A DNA stretch of 59,963 nt from an uncultured Pelagibacteraceae bacterium. Its GTDB lineage: Bacteria > Pseudomonadota > Alphaproteobacteria > Pelagibacterales > Pelagibacteraceae. The stretch is from contig CACFSU010000005.1 of assembly GCA_902569055.1 (NCBI GenBank), forward strand, positions 1-59,963, written 5' to 3'. The position numbers and the translations under genes are program-made. The notes under the pieces were generated by a model. It searched no databases and was not told the DNA's origin. It was given only the letters and a program-made list of their open reading frames with translations. How positions within the stretch are numbered: the stretch's first letter is position 1; each line of letters starts with the position of its first letter. Positions 25,394 through 34,404 of the stretch are shown one piece after another.

Positions 25394-27124
25394 TTATTTC
25401 CAAGCGTCTTTGTATGCTATGGTTTTACCTTGAGGTTTCTCATTAACTTTAGCTTTCGGCGAACCAGCTTTATTTAACCAATAAGAAGTTTCTCTTGGTT
25501 TATTAAGTCTTGGTCCACATCCACCGTACGCGTTACTAGCTTTGTCAGCAGCTTCCATACGAGACATAACTAAGTCCATCTCATCTGCAAGACGATCCAT
25601 AGTTTGTTGTGGTGTAAATGTACCAGAGTTAACTTCTCCGATATGCTGCCACCATAATTGTGCTAGCTTCGGATAATCTGGAACGTTGATACCTGTTGGA
25701 GACCATACATTTCTGTTGTCTGATCTATAGAACTCAATAAGTCCACCTAGTTCAGGTGCTCTCTTAGTAAAATGTTTGTGGTTAACAGTACTTTTTCTTA
25801 CGAAAGTCAAACCAACATCAGCTTTTTTAAGAGATACAGTTTTTGAAACTGCAAATTGAGCGTACAACCATGCAGCTTTTCTTCTCTCAACGTCAGTAGA
25901 CTTAAACAAAGTCCATGATCCAACGTCTTGATATCCAAGCTTCATACCTTCTTCCCAATAAGGTCCTTTAGGTGATGGGCCCATTCTCCATAAAGGCATA
26001 CCGTTTGCATCAACTACTTTATTATTAGGATCTTTTCCTACTAAAGAAGCTGTGAAAGCTGTATACCAGAAAATTTGCTGAGCAACATTTCCTGAAGAAA
26101 GAGAAGGTAAAGACTGATAAAAGTCCATAGCCGCTGCTCCCGGAGGTGCATAAGCTCTTAACCATTCATCCCATTTTCTAATTGCGTATACTGCAGCAGG
26201 GCCATTCGTAGCTCCACCTCTTGATACGTTAGCACCAACTGGGTTACAAGAACCTGGCTCCATTCTAATTCCCCACTCATCTACAGGTACTCCATTAGGT
26301 AGACCTTTACTTCCTGCACCAGCCATTGATAACCATGCATCAGTCATTCTCCAACCTAAGTCAGGAGCTCTTTTACCGTAGTCCATATGACCATAAATAT
26401 TAACACCATCTATCGTCTTCACATCTTCTGAAAAGAATTTAGCGATGTCTTCATAAGCAGACCAGTTTAATGGTACACCTAATTCATAACCATATTTAGC
26501 TTTAAATTGTTTTTGAATTTCAGGTCTATCAAACCAGTCTTTTCTGAACCAATAAAGGTTAGCAAATTGTTGGTCAGGTAGTTGGTAAAGATTTCCATCT
26601 GGACCTGTAGTAAATTGAAGCCCTATGAAGTCATCTAAATCCAGCATTGGGTTAGTAACTGCTTTACCTTCGCCTTTCATCCAGTCAGTTAAATTTACAG
26701 CTTGTTGCATACGTGCGTGCGTACCAATTAAGTCTGAGTCATTCACATACGCATCGTAAATACTTACGTTCGTTTGCATTTGAGTTTGTACTGCCATTAC
26801 TACATCACCTTCACCTATAATTTGGTGTTGGACTTTGATGCCTGTTATCTCTTCAAACGCTTTAGTAAGAGTCTTAGACTCGTACACGTGAGTTGGTATA
26901 CCTTCAGATACTACTTTTAAAGTCATTCCTTTAAATGGCTTAGCAGCATCATGAAACCACTTTAGCTCTTTCTCTCTATCTTTTGAAGATAAAGCAGATA
27001 AACTAAACTCACCGTTAGACCATTTCTTGATTGCAGCCATATGACCGTCGGCAAATGCACTAGAAATAGTTACGATTGAAAACGAAACAACAACAGCTAA
27101 AATATTTTTTAGTGTCTTAATCAT
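25394..27124 (-). CDS. glpV: Glycerol ABC transporter substrate-binding protein
   Basis: A 576-residue periplasmic binding protein with a Sec signal peptide (MIKTLKNILAVVVSFSIVTI, cleavage probably after SSAFA). Length near 570 is much longer than most binding proteins and matches the GlpV-type family linked to DUF2160 and glycerol kinase. The ATG at 27124 is preceded by the strong Shine-Dalgarno GGGGGA; the longer ATG at 27136 lies within that site region and is unlikely. It is downstream of glpK by 119 bases and followed by a terminator hairpin, suggesting its own promoter and high expression. Confidence 0.9.
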   Translation of the reverse strand: MIKTLKNILAVVVSFSIVTISSAFADGHMAAIKKWSNGEFSLSALSSKDREKELKWFHDAAKPFKGMTLKVVSEGIPTHVYESKTLTKAFEEITGIKVQHQIIGEGDVVMAVQTQMQTNVSIYDAYVNDSDLIGTHARMQQAVNLTDWMKGEGKAVTNPMLDLDDFIGLQFTTGPDGNLYQLPDQQFANLYWFRKDWFDRPEIQKQFKAKYGYELGVPLNWSAYEDIAKFFSEDVKTIDGVNIYGHMDYGKRAPDLGWRMTDAWLSMAGAGSKGLPNGVPVDEWGIRMEPGSCNPVGANVSRGGATNGPAAVYAIRKWDEWLRAYAPPGAAAMDFYQSLPSLSSGNVAQQIFWYTAFTASLVGKDPNNKVVDANGMPLWRMGPSPKGPYWEEGMKLGYQDVGSWTLFKSTDVERRKAAWLYAQFAVSKTVSLKKADVGLTFVRKSTVNHKHFTKRAPELGGLIEFYRSDNRNVWSPTGINVPDYPKLAQLWWQHIGEVNSGTFTPQQTMDRLADEMDLVMSRMEAADKASNAYGGCGPRLNKPRETSYWLNKAGSPKAKVNEKPQGKTIAYKDAWK

Positions 27125-27243
27125 TATTTCCCCCATTTTTTTTTGTTATTGTTTATTTTAGTTAAGTAAGTAAACTAGATCAAAGAGTGGATGTCAAAAA
27201 AAAATTAAATTTGTGCAGCAGTTTTCACTTTTTAATTGAATAA

Positions 27244-28722
27244 TTATGATAATGTTTTTTTAATTGCTATATCCCAGCCTTTTATAAGTTTTTTTCTATT
27301 AGATGATTTTATTTTAGGATGAAAGATTCTATCAACTTGCCAATTGTTAGATATATCTCTTAAAGATTTATAAACTCCTATTTGAAGTCCCGCCATAAAC
27401 GCCGCACCAAGAGCTGTTGTTTCTTCCACTTTTGGTCTCAACACTTTAACATCTACTACGTCAGCTAAAAATTGTGAAAACCAGTTATTCTTAACCATTC
27501 CTCCATCTACTTTTATTATTTTTGGTCTCAAACCATCATTTTTCATTGCCTCAAATAGATCATGAGTCTGATATGCAACAGACTCTACTGTAGCTCTTAC
27601 AATTTCTTTTGGTCCTGTATCTCTAGTTAAACCTGACAGCACTCCTCTTGCATTTACTGCCCAATAAGGAGCTCCAAGTCCTGTGAAAGCTGGAACTAAA
27701 TAAATTCCGTTATTTGACTTTAAAGATTTTATTATTTTTTCTGTATCAGAAGCTTTTTTTATAAATTTTATTTTATCTCTTAACCATTGTACGCCAGCAC
27801 CAGCTATAAAAATAGATCCCTCTAATGCATAAGTTGTTTTTCCATTAATTCTATAACCGATTGTAGTTAATAGTCTATTTTTTGAATAAACTTTTTTACT
27901 ACCTGTATTTAAAAGAACAAAAGCACCTGTACCATAAGTACTTTTTAGAGATCCTGGTTCAAAACAACATTGTCCTATAGTTGCAGATTGTTGATCTCCC
28001 ACCATTCCTGTGATCGGATAAGATGTGCCTGTGAGACTGGGATCTGTGTGACCAAAGTCGGCCGAACAATCTTTAACTGTAGGTAATATTTCTCGAGGTA
28101 TCTTAAGTATTCTTAATATTTGTTTGTCCCAATCATTTGTAGAAATATTAAATAACATTGTTCTACTTGCGTTCGTTGCGTCTGTAGCATGATCAGCTCC
28201 ATTAGTTAATTTCCACAAAAGAAAACAGTCTACAGTACCAAACAATAATCTTTTCTTTTTGATCAATACTTTTGCTTTAGGAACATTGTCTATTATCCAT
28301 TTAATTTTTGTTGCTGAAAAGTATGCATCGATTAACAATCCAGTTTTATTGTAAATAATAGTTTCTTTTTTTTGCCTTATTAACTTTTTACAATATTCAG
28401 AAGATCTTCTATCCTGCCAAACTATAGCATTATAAACTGCTTTACCGGTTGTTTTGTCCCACAATATAGTTGTCTCTCTTTGATTTGTAATTCCTATTGT
28501 TAAAATTTTTCCTTTTAATGCTTTACTTTTTTTAATTACATTTCTCAAAACCTTTAAAGTGGTTTTCCATATTTCTTCTGGGTTATGTTCAACCCAACCA
28601 TCATTGGGAAAGTATTGAGTAAATTCTATTTGAGAAACAAATATTGGTTTACCTTTTAAATCAAATAAAATAGCTCTACTTGAGGTTGTTCCTTGATCTA
28701 TAGAAATAATAAATTTTTTCAT
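27244..28722 (-). CDS. glpK: Glycerol kinase
   Basis: A 492-residue FGGY kinase with the glycerol kinase pattern: SIDQGTTSSRAILFD, WVEHNPEEIW, GITNQRETT, VWQDRRS, DATNASRTMLFN, GDQQSATIGQ and the C-terminal GAAFMAGLQIG. It phosphorylates glycerol to sn-glycerol-3-phosphate. As first gene of the minus-strand glycerol operon (glpK, glpV, glpS, glpT, glpP, glpQ, glpU, gpsA), it traps imported glycerol, and GpsA-type oxidation would follow. Divergent from tmm over 82 bases. Confidence 0.97.
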   Translation of the reverse strand: MKKFIISIDQGTTSSRAILFDLKGKPIFVSQIEFTQYFPNDGWVEHNPEEIWKTTLKVLRNVIKKSKALKGKILTIGITNQRETTILWDKTTGKAVYNAIVWQDRRSSEYCKKLIRQKKETIIYNKTGLLIDAYFSATKIKWIIDNVPKAKVLIKKKRLLFGTVDCFLLWKLTNGADHATDATNASRTMLFNISTNDWDKQILRILKIPREILPTVKDCSADFGHTDPSLTGTSYPITGMVGDQQSATIGQCCFEPGSLKSTYGTGAFVLLNTGSKKVYSKNRLLTTIGYRINGKTTYALEGSIFIAGAGVQWLRDKIKFIKKASDTEKIIKSLKSNNGIYLVPAFTGLGAPYWAVNARGVLSGLTRDTGPKEIVRATVESVAYQTHDLFEAMKNDGLRPKIIKVDGGMVKNNWFSQFLADVVDVKVLRPKVEETTALGAAFMAGLQIGVYKSLRDISNNWQVDRIFHPKIKSSNRKKLIKGWDIAIKKTLS

Positions 28723-28804
28723 AAACGAAGTTATTTTATTTTAATTTTTGGTATTTTGTTAGTAAATTAATTTTTATAAATATTATTTAAAAATTATTAT
28801 TTGA

Positions 28805-30136
28805 ATGACTAGAGTTGCAATAATAGGTGCTGGACCATGTGGTTTGTCAATGTTGAGATCTTTTGAACATGCTGAAAAAAAAGGTGAAAAAATTCCTGAA
28901 ATAGTTTGTTTTGAAAAACAAGAAGATTGGGGTGGTTTATGGAACTATAGCTGGAGAACTGGTTCAGATCAATATGGAGACCCTGTTCCAAATAGTATGT
29001 ATCGATATCTTTGGTCAAATGGACCTAAAGAATGTTTAGAGTTTGCTGACTACTCTTTTGATGAACATTTTGGAAAACCCATTCCATCTTTCCCACCAAG
29101 AGAAGTTTTATATGATTATATTATAGGAAGAGTGAATAAGGGAAATTTAAAAAGTAAAATAAAGTTTAATACAAGAGTTGTAAATACAATATTTAAAAAT
29201 GAAAAATTTGAGATTAGTTATCAAGATAAAGTTAATAATAAATTTTTAAAGGATAATTTTGATTATGTTGTTGTTTCCACTGGGCATTTTTCTGTACCAT
29301 TCATTCCTGAATATAATGGTATGAAATCTTTTCCAGGAAGAATAATGCATTCTCATGACTTTAGAGATGCTGAAGAATTTAGAGATAAAAATGTGATAGT
29401 CTTAGGAAGTAGTTATTCTGCAGAAGATGTAGCACTTCAATGTAATAAGTACGGAGCGAAAAGTGTTACTATAGGATACAGACACAATGCTATGGGATTT
29501 AAATGGCCTGAGGGAATGAAAGAAGTACACTATTTAGATAGATTAGAGGGTAAAAAAGCAATTTTTAAAGATGGTACTGAACAAGAAGCTGACGTTGTGA
29601 TTTTATGCACTGGTTATTTACATCATTTTCCATTTTTAGAGGAAAACTTACAATTAAAAACTAATAACAGGCTTTATCCACCAAAATTATATAAAGGTGT
29701 TGTATGGCAAGATAATCAAAAACTTTTATATCTTGGAATGCAAGATCAGTTTCATACATTTAATATGTTTGATTGTCAGGCTTGGTACGCAAGGGATGTA
29801 ATAATGAATAAAATTAAGTTGCCTAATAATAATGAAATTGAGAATGATATTAATAAGTGGGTAGCAATAGAAGAGAAATTAGAAAACCCAGATCAAATGA
29901 TTGATTTTCAAACTGAGTATACAAAAGAACTTCATGAAATGTCTGATTATCCAAAAATTGATTTTGAGTTAATAAGAAAACACTTTAAAGAATGGGAGCA
30001 TCACAAAGTTGAAGATATTTTAACTTACAGAAATAAATCTTTTTCATCTCCAGTTACTGGTTCTGTAGCTCCTATTCATCACACTCCATGGGCAACTGCC
30101 ATGGATGACTCATCAAAAACTTTTTTAGATAAATAA
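28805..30136 (+). CDS. tmm: Trimethylamine monooxygenase
   Basis: A 443-residue class B flavin monooxygenase very close in pattern to bacterial Tmm: FAD site GAGPCGLSML, the YRYLWSNGPKECLEFADY segment, the FMO signature FPGRIMHSHDF near residue 176, NADPH site GSSYSAED, LCTGYLHHFPF, and the QAWYARDVIM and HHTPW ends. It oxidises trimethylamine to TMAO with NADPH and O2, and can also oxidise DMS. It converges with tmoW (7-base gap), placing TMA oxidation beside TMAO uptake and cleavage. Confidence 0.95.
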   Translation: MTRVAIIGAGPCGLSMLRSFEHAEKKGEKIPEIVCFEKQEDWGGLWNYSWRTGSDQYGDPVPNSMYRYLWSNGPKECLEFADYSFDEHFGKPIPSFPPREVLYDYIIGRVNKGNLKSKIKFNTRVVNTIFKNEKFEISYQDKVNNKFLKDNFDYVVVSTGHFSVPFIPEYNGMKSFPGRIMHSHDFRDAEEFRDKNVIVLGSSYSAEDVALQCNKYGAKSVTIGYRHNAMGFKWPEGMKEVHYLDRLEGKKAIFKDGTEQEADVVILCTGYLHHFPFLEENLQLKTNNRLYPPKLYKGVVWQDNQKLLYLGMQDQFHTFNMFDCQAWYARDVIMNKIKLPNNNEIENDINKWVAIEEKLENPDQMIDFQTEYTKELHEMSDYPKIDFELIRKHFKEWEHHKVEDILTYRNKSFSSPVTGSVAPIHHTPWATAMDDSSKTFLDK

Positions 30137-30143
30137 TTTAAGG

Positions 30144-32297
30144 TTAATCAATACCCAAATGTTTTTTTCTTTTTTGAACATAAGCCCTAATTAAGTTATC
30201 AAATATTAAAGCTATAAAAGCAACGCAGATACCAAGTGTTAACCCAATTCCTGCACCTTTTTTATCTGATAATGCTTTTAAAATATATTGACCTAAATCT
30301 TCTGTTCCGATAAATGCTCCAATAATTACCATAAACAAAGCAAATACAATCGTTTGATTTATACCAAGCATCATATGTGGGAATGCCAAAGGGAATTCTA
30401 TTTTGGTCAATCTTTGAAACTTATTTACACCCGACATAGTTGCTGCATCGTGTAAACCAGTTGGAACACTTCTAAGTCCTTCAATTGTATATCTTGTTGC
30501 AGGTATGGTTGCATAAACTATAACTGCAATAAGTACGGATGTATCAGTTATACCAAATAACATCATTACTGGAATTAAATATACAAAAGACGGGAATGTT
30601 TGAAAAATATCACAAACGCTCAACATAAAGTTTGCTGAGTGTTTATTTTGGAAACATAAAGTTCCTACAGTAAATCCAATAATACAAGAAACAACAACTC
30701 CAAAAGTTGCCATATATGCTGTAACTAATGCTCTATCCCACCATGGGCTAAAAGCGATAAATAAAGTCAAAGCACAAACTACCAGCGCTGAACGTAAGCC
30801 ACCAATTAAATATCCTGCACCAACAATTAAAACTATTGTAGCTACTGCTGGCATCCTTAAATATAAGGCCCTCATTGGTTGAAGAACATCTTGTATTAAC
30901 CAAGTATTAAATGCTTTTATATAAATAAAGAAAGTATCAAAAATCCAATCAACCCCTTTATTCCAAAAATCAGCTGTTGATATCCCCTTATTATGTGGAA
31001 CTTCAAACAAATAATTGAATGTATCTTTGAACAAAAAGGTTCCAACATAAGCAAGTATGATTCCTATAATTGCTGTTGCAGCAAAAAATAAAAGATTTTT
31101 ATTTCTTTGATAGAATGTAAGATTACCAAAATAATCAGTTTGTTTATTTGCCCATGCTAAAGACATCTTATCTAATAGAATTGCAATTAAACTAATGCAT
31201 AAGCCTGCCTCAAGAGCTAATCCAATATTTAATTGGTTTAATGCCAATAATAAATTAAATCCTAAACCTTTTGCTCCAATAAAAGCTGAAATAACTGCCA
31301 TTGAAAAACACACCATAATGACTTGGTTTACTCCAATAAGAATATCTCTCCTAGCAGTCGGAATTAATACTTTAAACATCAATTGAAAATTATTACATCC
31401 ACTCATTCTACCAGCTTCAATAACTTCTGGGGGCACAGCTCTTAAACCTAATAGAGTTAATAAAATCATTGGAGGTATTGCTACAACCATAGTAATAATT
31501 ACTGCAGCATGATCACCCACTCCAAAAAGAACCAACGCAGGAACCAATACTGCATATTGTGGCATTGTCTGCATCACCAATAATATTGGGTATAAAGCTT
31601 TCTCAACTCGCTTACTTTTAAATGCTGCTATACCTAAACCTAAGCCAAAAATAAATGATAATGGAGCAGCTACTAATATAAATGAAAGAGTTTGCATAGA
31701 AGGTTTCCATTGACCAAATACAGAAATGTAAACCATAGTTAAACCCGCAAACAAAGCTAGACCTTTGCCGCTAAGCTTATATGAAAGTAATGCTGCACCT
31801 GCTGCAACAATAGTCCACGGAAGTCCAGGTAGTTCAGCCCAAGGATTTTTGTCTATCCAATCCCAGCTGGTAAATGCAACTATAGTCTCAAGACCTCCTA
31901 GTAATATCTCTCTTATTAATTCAATTAAAAATGTCATAAATGCAGTTAAATTTCTACTAATTTGTAAAATGATAGGACGACTTTTAAACTCTTGAGTATC
32001 TTCATTCCAAACTTCAATTGGCATCCATTCGTTCATTAAGAAAAATAATGAGTCATTAATCCAAATGGGTAACCATCCAAGCAATGGGGGTAACCTCCAA
32101 AAGACATCAAAAGCATAGTATCTTACCTCTTTACCTAAAAATACATAACTACTTTGATTAGGATCTTTGACAAACTCTGCTTGGCCCCTAATAAATTTAT
32201 ATGTTTCAGGAACATCAATTGCAAAGCACAAAGCAAAGAATATAATTAATAAAAATAACCACTGAAAAGTTTTTGGATATTTCTTAAAAAATTCCAT
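30144..32297 (-). CDS. tmoW: TMAO ABC transporter permease (tandem)
   Basis: A 717-residue membrane protein made of two ProW-like permease domains. The first half has GLRAVPPEVIEAGRMSGCN near residue 285 and the second GLRSVPTGLHDAATMSGVN near residue 623, both the EAA loop of OpuA/ProU-type permeases. Such a double permease matches TmoW. It follows tmoV by 3 bases. Together with tmoX and tmoV it would import TMAO. Confidence 0.92.
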   Translation of the reverse strand: MEFFKKYPKTFQWLFLLIIFFALCFAIDVPETYKFIRGQAEFVKDPNQSSYVFLGKEVRYYAFDVFWRLPPLLGWLPIWINDSLFFLMNEWMPIEVWNEDTQEFKSRPIILQISRNLTAFMTFLIELIREILLGGLETIVAFTSWDWIDKNPWAELPGLPWTIVAAGAALLSYKLSGKGLALFAGLTMVYISVFGQWKPSMQTLSFILVAAPLSFIFGLGLGIAAFKSKRVEKALYPILLVMQTMPQYAVLVPALVLFGVGDHAAVIITMVVAIPPMILLTLLGLRAVPPEVIEAGRMSGCNNFQLMFKVLIPTARRDILIGVNQVIMVCFSMAVISAFIGAKGLGFNLLLALNQLNIGLALEAGLCISLIAILLDKMSLAWANKQTDYFGNLTFYQRNKNLLFFAATAIIGIILAYVGTFLFKDTFNYLFEVPHNKGISTADFWNKGVDWIFDTFFIYIKAFNTWLIQDVLQPMRALYLRMPAVATIVLIVGAGYLIGGLRSALVVCALTLFIAFSPWWDRALVTAYMATFGVVVSCIIGFTVGTLCFQNKHSANFMLSVCDIFQTFPSFVYLIPVMMLFGITDTSVLIAVIVYATIPATRYTIEGLRSVPTGLHDAATMSGVNKFQRLTKIEFPLAFPHMMLGINQTIVFALFMVIIGAFIGTEDLGQYILKALSDKKGAGIGLTLGICVAFIALIFDNLIRAYVQKRKKHLGID

Positions 32298-32300
32298 AAT

Positions 32301-33329
32301 TTAATTATTATTTTTTCTTCCACCAAAAACTGTATTAATTATTTTTGTTGGATTAATAGATCCTACAATTTTATTGTTACTATCTATAACGGCTACAGAT
32401 TTTTCTTGTGTTAGAATTTTTTCTGCAACATTCTCAATAATTTCATCCTTTGAAACTTTTAGTTCACTTAAATTATTAGTAGATGAATCCATGACATCTT
32501 CTATTAATAAAACTTTTTCTCTAGGCACTTCTTCAGTAAATTTCCTTACGTATTCAGTTGCTGGATTTAAAACAATATTAGCTGGTGTGTCTAACTGTTC
32601 GATTATACCATCTTTCATAATTGCAATTCGATCAGCAAGCTTTAAAGCTTCGTCAAAATCATGAGTAATAAACATAATTGTTTTTTGTAATTTATCTTGA
32701 AGTCTTAAAAACTCATCTTGCATTTCTTTTCGTATCAAAGGATCTAATGCAGAGAAAGGTTCATCCAAAAACCATATATCAGGTTCTACAGCTAAAGATC
32801 TAGCAATTCCTACTCTTTGTTGTTGTCCTCCTGAAAGTTCTCTTGGAAAATAATTTTCTCTTCCATTTAGCCCAACTAGTTTAACCATATCCATAGCCTT
32901 ACTAATACTTTCTTCAATCTTAATTCCCTTAATTTGTAAAGGGAAAGCTATATTCTCCACTACTGTTTTATGAGGCAGTAAAGCAAAACTTTGAAACACC
33001 ATTCCCATTTTATTTCTTCTGAGGTTTATAAGCTCTTTGTTATTCAACTTAAGTAGGTCTTGTCCTTCTATGAAAATTTTTCCCCCAGTTGCATCTGTTA
33101 ATCTAGATATGCATCTCAACAATGTTGATTTACCCGAGCCTGACAGACCCATTACAACTAGCATTTCACCTTTTGAAACTTCAAATGAAGCATTATTTAC
33201 ACCTACAATGCATCCATTTTCTTGAAAAGTTTTGGCGTCAACATTACCATTTGCTTCTTGGAGCATTTTTTTTGCATTCGCTCCAAAAATTTTATAAACA
33301 TTCTGACATTTAATAACCGGTTCAGACAT
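32301..33329 (-). CDS. tmoV: TMAO ABC transporter ATPase
   Basis: A 342-residue ProV/OpuAA-like ATPase. Walker A GLSGSGKST near residue 60, signature LSGGQQQRVGIARSL, Walker B WFLDEP, and switch THDFDEA are all canonical. The C-terminal part (about 270-335) looks like a CBS module of the glycine-betaine transporter ATPases, which often senses ionic strength. It lies just upstream of tmoW. The 66 bases before it separate it from two unrelated envelope genes and may hold its promoter. Confidence 0.92.
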   Translation of the reverse strand: MSEPVIKCQNVYKIFGANAKKMLQEANGNVDAKTFQENGCIVGVNNASFEVSKGEMLVVMGLSGSGKSTLLRCISRLTDATGGKIFIEGQDLLKLNNKELINLRRNKMGMVFQSFALLPHKTVVENIAFPLQIKGIKIEESISKAMDMVKLVGLNGRENYFPRELSGGQQQRVGIARSLAVEPDIWFLDEPFSALDPLIRKEMQDEFLRLQDKLQKTIMFITHDFDEALKLADRIAIMKDGIIEQLDTPANIVLNPATEYVRKFTEEVPREKVLLIEDVMDSSTNNLSELKVSKDEIIENVAEKILTQEKSVAVIDSNNKIVGSINPTKIINTVFGGRKNNN

Positions 33330-33395
33330 AAATTTTTAATTAAGTTATATGAAATAAATATAAAATTAAATCCTAATAATTATTACTTTCCCTCC

Positions 33396-33947
33396 TTAAA
33401 AATTTTTAATAAAATAAACTCTTGTATCAATTCCAGTGCTCAAAAAACTTAAAGCTTCACCGCTAACTGTAATCGTTTCATCAACTCCCACATTGTTTCC
33501 ACTTACAGTAAAACCTGCAAGACACTTATTTTTTTCTTTATCCCATTTAACGAACGTCTCATCAATTTTATTCCCATTAATTGTATAAATTTCATGTGCT
33601 CTGTAATTAAGAAAATTTGCGCCCATTATAGCTCGTTGTGGTATAAGTTTGGTAGCATTGCAAACTTGTTCATATAACTCATCAGTTAGTCTATGATTAT
33701 CTGTACCATCAAATGTTACTAGTATTCCTGAAGGAAGTTTTGATATTAATTCACTTAATTTTTTTTCTTTTGCAATTCTCTCCTCTTCTAATTTCATTTT
33801 TTTTACTAATTCATCTCCTTCTCCAAAAATATCATTTAAAATAGCAAAAGATAAAATTATTATTATTGTTATTAGTACAAGGCCTCCTAATTGTTTTAAA
33901 GACTCTGGTAATTCTTTTAATTTACTAAAATAGTTTTCTTTTAACAT
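33396..33947 (-). CDS. Hypothetical protein with one membrane segment
   Basis: A 183-residue protein not recognised. A hydrophobic helix spans about residues 20-42 (GGLVLITIIIILSFAILND), followed by a basic/acidic coiled-coil-like stretch (residues 50-70) and a C-terminal domain of mainly beta character with two cysteines (EQVCNATKL and NKCLAGFTVSG). Most of the protein is likely periplasmic or cytoplasmic around one anchor. Its ATG overlaps the last base of the MORN-repeat gene, so the two form a pair inserted between tmoX and tmoV. Function unknown. Confidence 0.65.
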   Translation of the reverse strand: MLKENYFSKLKELPESLKQLGGLVLITIIIILSFAILNDIFGEGDELVKKMKLEEERIAKEKKLSELISKLPSGILVTFDGTDNHRLTDELYEQVCNATKLIPQRAIMGANFLNYRAHEIYTINGNKIDETFVKWDKEKNKCLAGFTVSGNNVGVDETITVSGEALSFLSTGIDTRVYFIKNF

Positions 33948-34324
33948 TATTCTTGTAATTTACCGTTTTTCCAATTTCCTTTTTTTTGTTTTCCATCGGC
34001 CCAAGTAAATGTTCCTTGACCATTCATAAAACCTTTAACCCACTCTCCATCATAGGTAGAACCATCTGGAAATGTTAAAATACCTTGTCCACTCCATTCA
34101 CTATTTTTAAATTCACCTTTGTAAATGTATCCATTTGGCCAAGTTTCAACTCCTTGACCTTGTTTTTTTGTTGCAACCCACTCGCCCTCATAAGTTGTTT
34201 TGTCAGTATATACCCACTTACCATAACCATTTTCACAATTACCTTCCTTACATCCTGTGCTTCTAGCCAAAGCAGATACTGAAATAAAAAAACTTAAAGT
34301 TATGAAAATAAAATATTTTTTCAT
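33947..34324 (-). CDS. Exported MORN-repeat protein
   Basis: A 125-residue protein with a signal peptide (residues 1-20, ending near SVSALA) and four to five MORN repeats from about residue 32 to 118: YEGEWVATKKQGQG, YKGEFKNSEWSGQG, YDGEWVKGFMNGQG and KKGNWKNGKLQE. A short CKEGNCENGYGKW segment precedes them. MORN repeats bind lipids or proteins; the signal peptide puts this one in the periplasm or outer membrane. It sits between tmoX and the 183-residue gene, downstream of a terminator, so it is probably not functionally part of TMAO uptake. Confidence 0.85.
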   Translation of the reverse strand: MKKYFIFITLSFFISVSALARSTGCKEGNCENGYGKWVYTDKTTYEGEWVATKKQGQGVETWPNGYIYKGEFKNSEWSGQGILTFPDGSTYDGEWVKGFMNGQGTFTWADGKQKKGNWKNGKLQE

Positions 34325-34348
34325 TTTATATTTTAAACAAAATCAATT

Positions 34349-34382
34349 AAAAAAAATCTCCCCCAACAATGTTGGGGGAGAT
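34349..34382 (-). terminator. Rho-independent terminator after tmoX
   Basis: Perfect 11-base arms ATCTCCCCCAA (34356-34366) and TTGGGGGAGAT (34372-34382) with a 5-base loop; on the minus strand eight T follow directly. It lies between the tmoX stop (34405) and the MORN gene start (34324), so tmoX is likely a separate, highly expressed transcript. Confidence 0.88.
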
Positions 34383-34404
34383 CCGTAATTTATTAGCTTA
34401 AACT

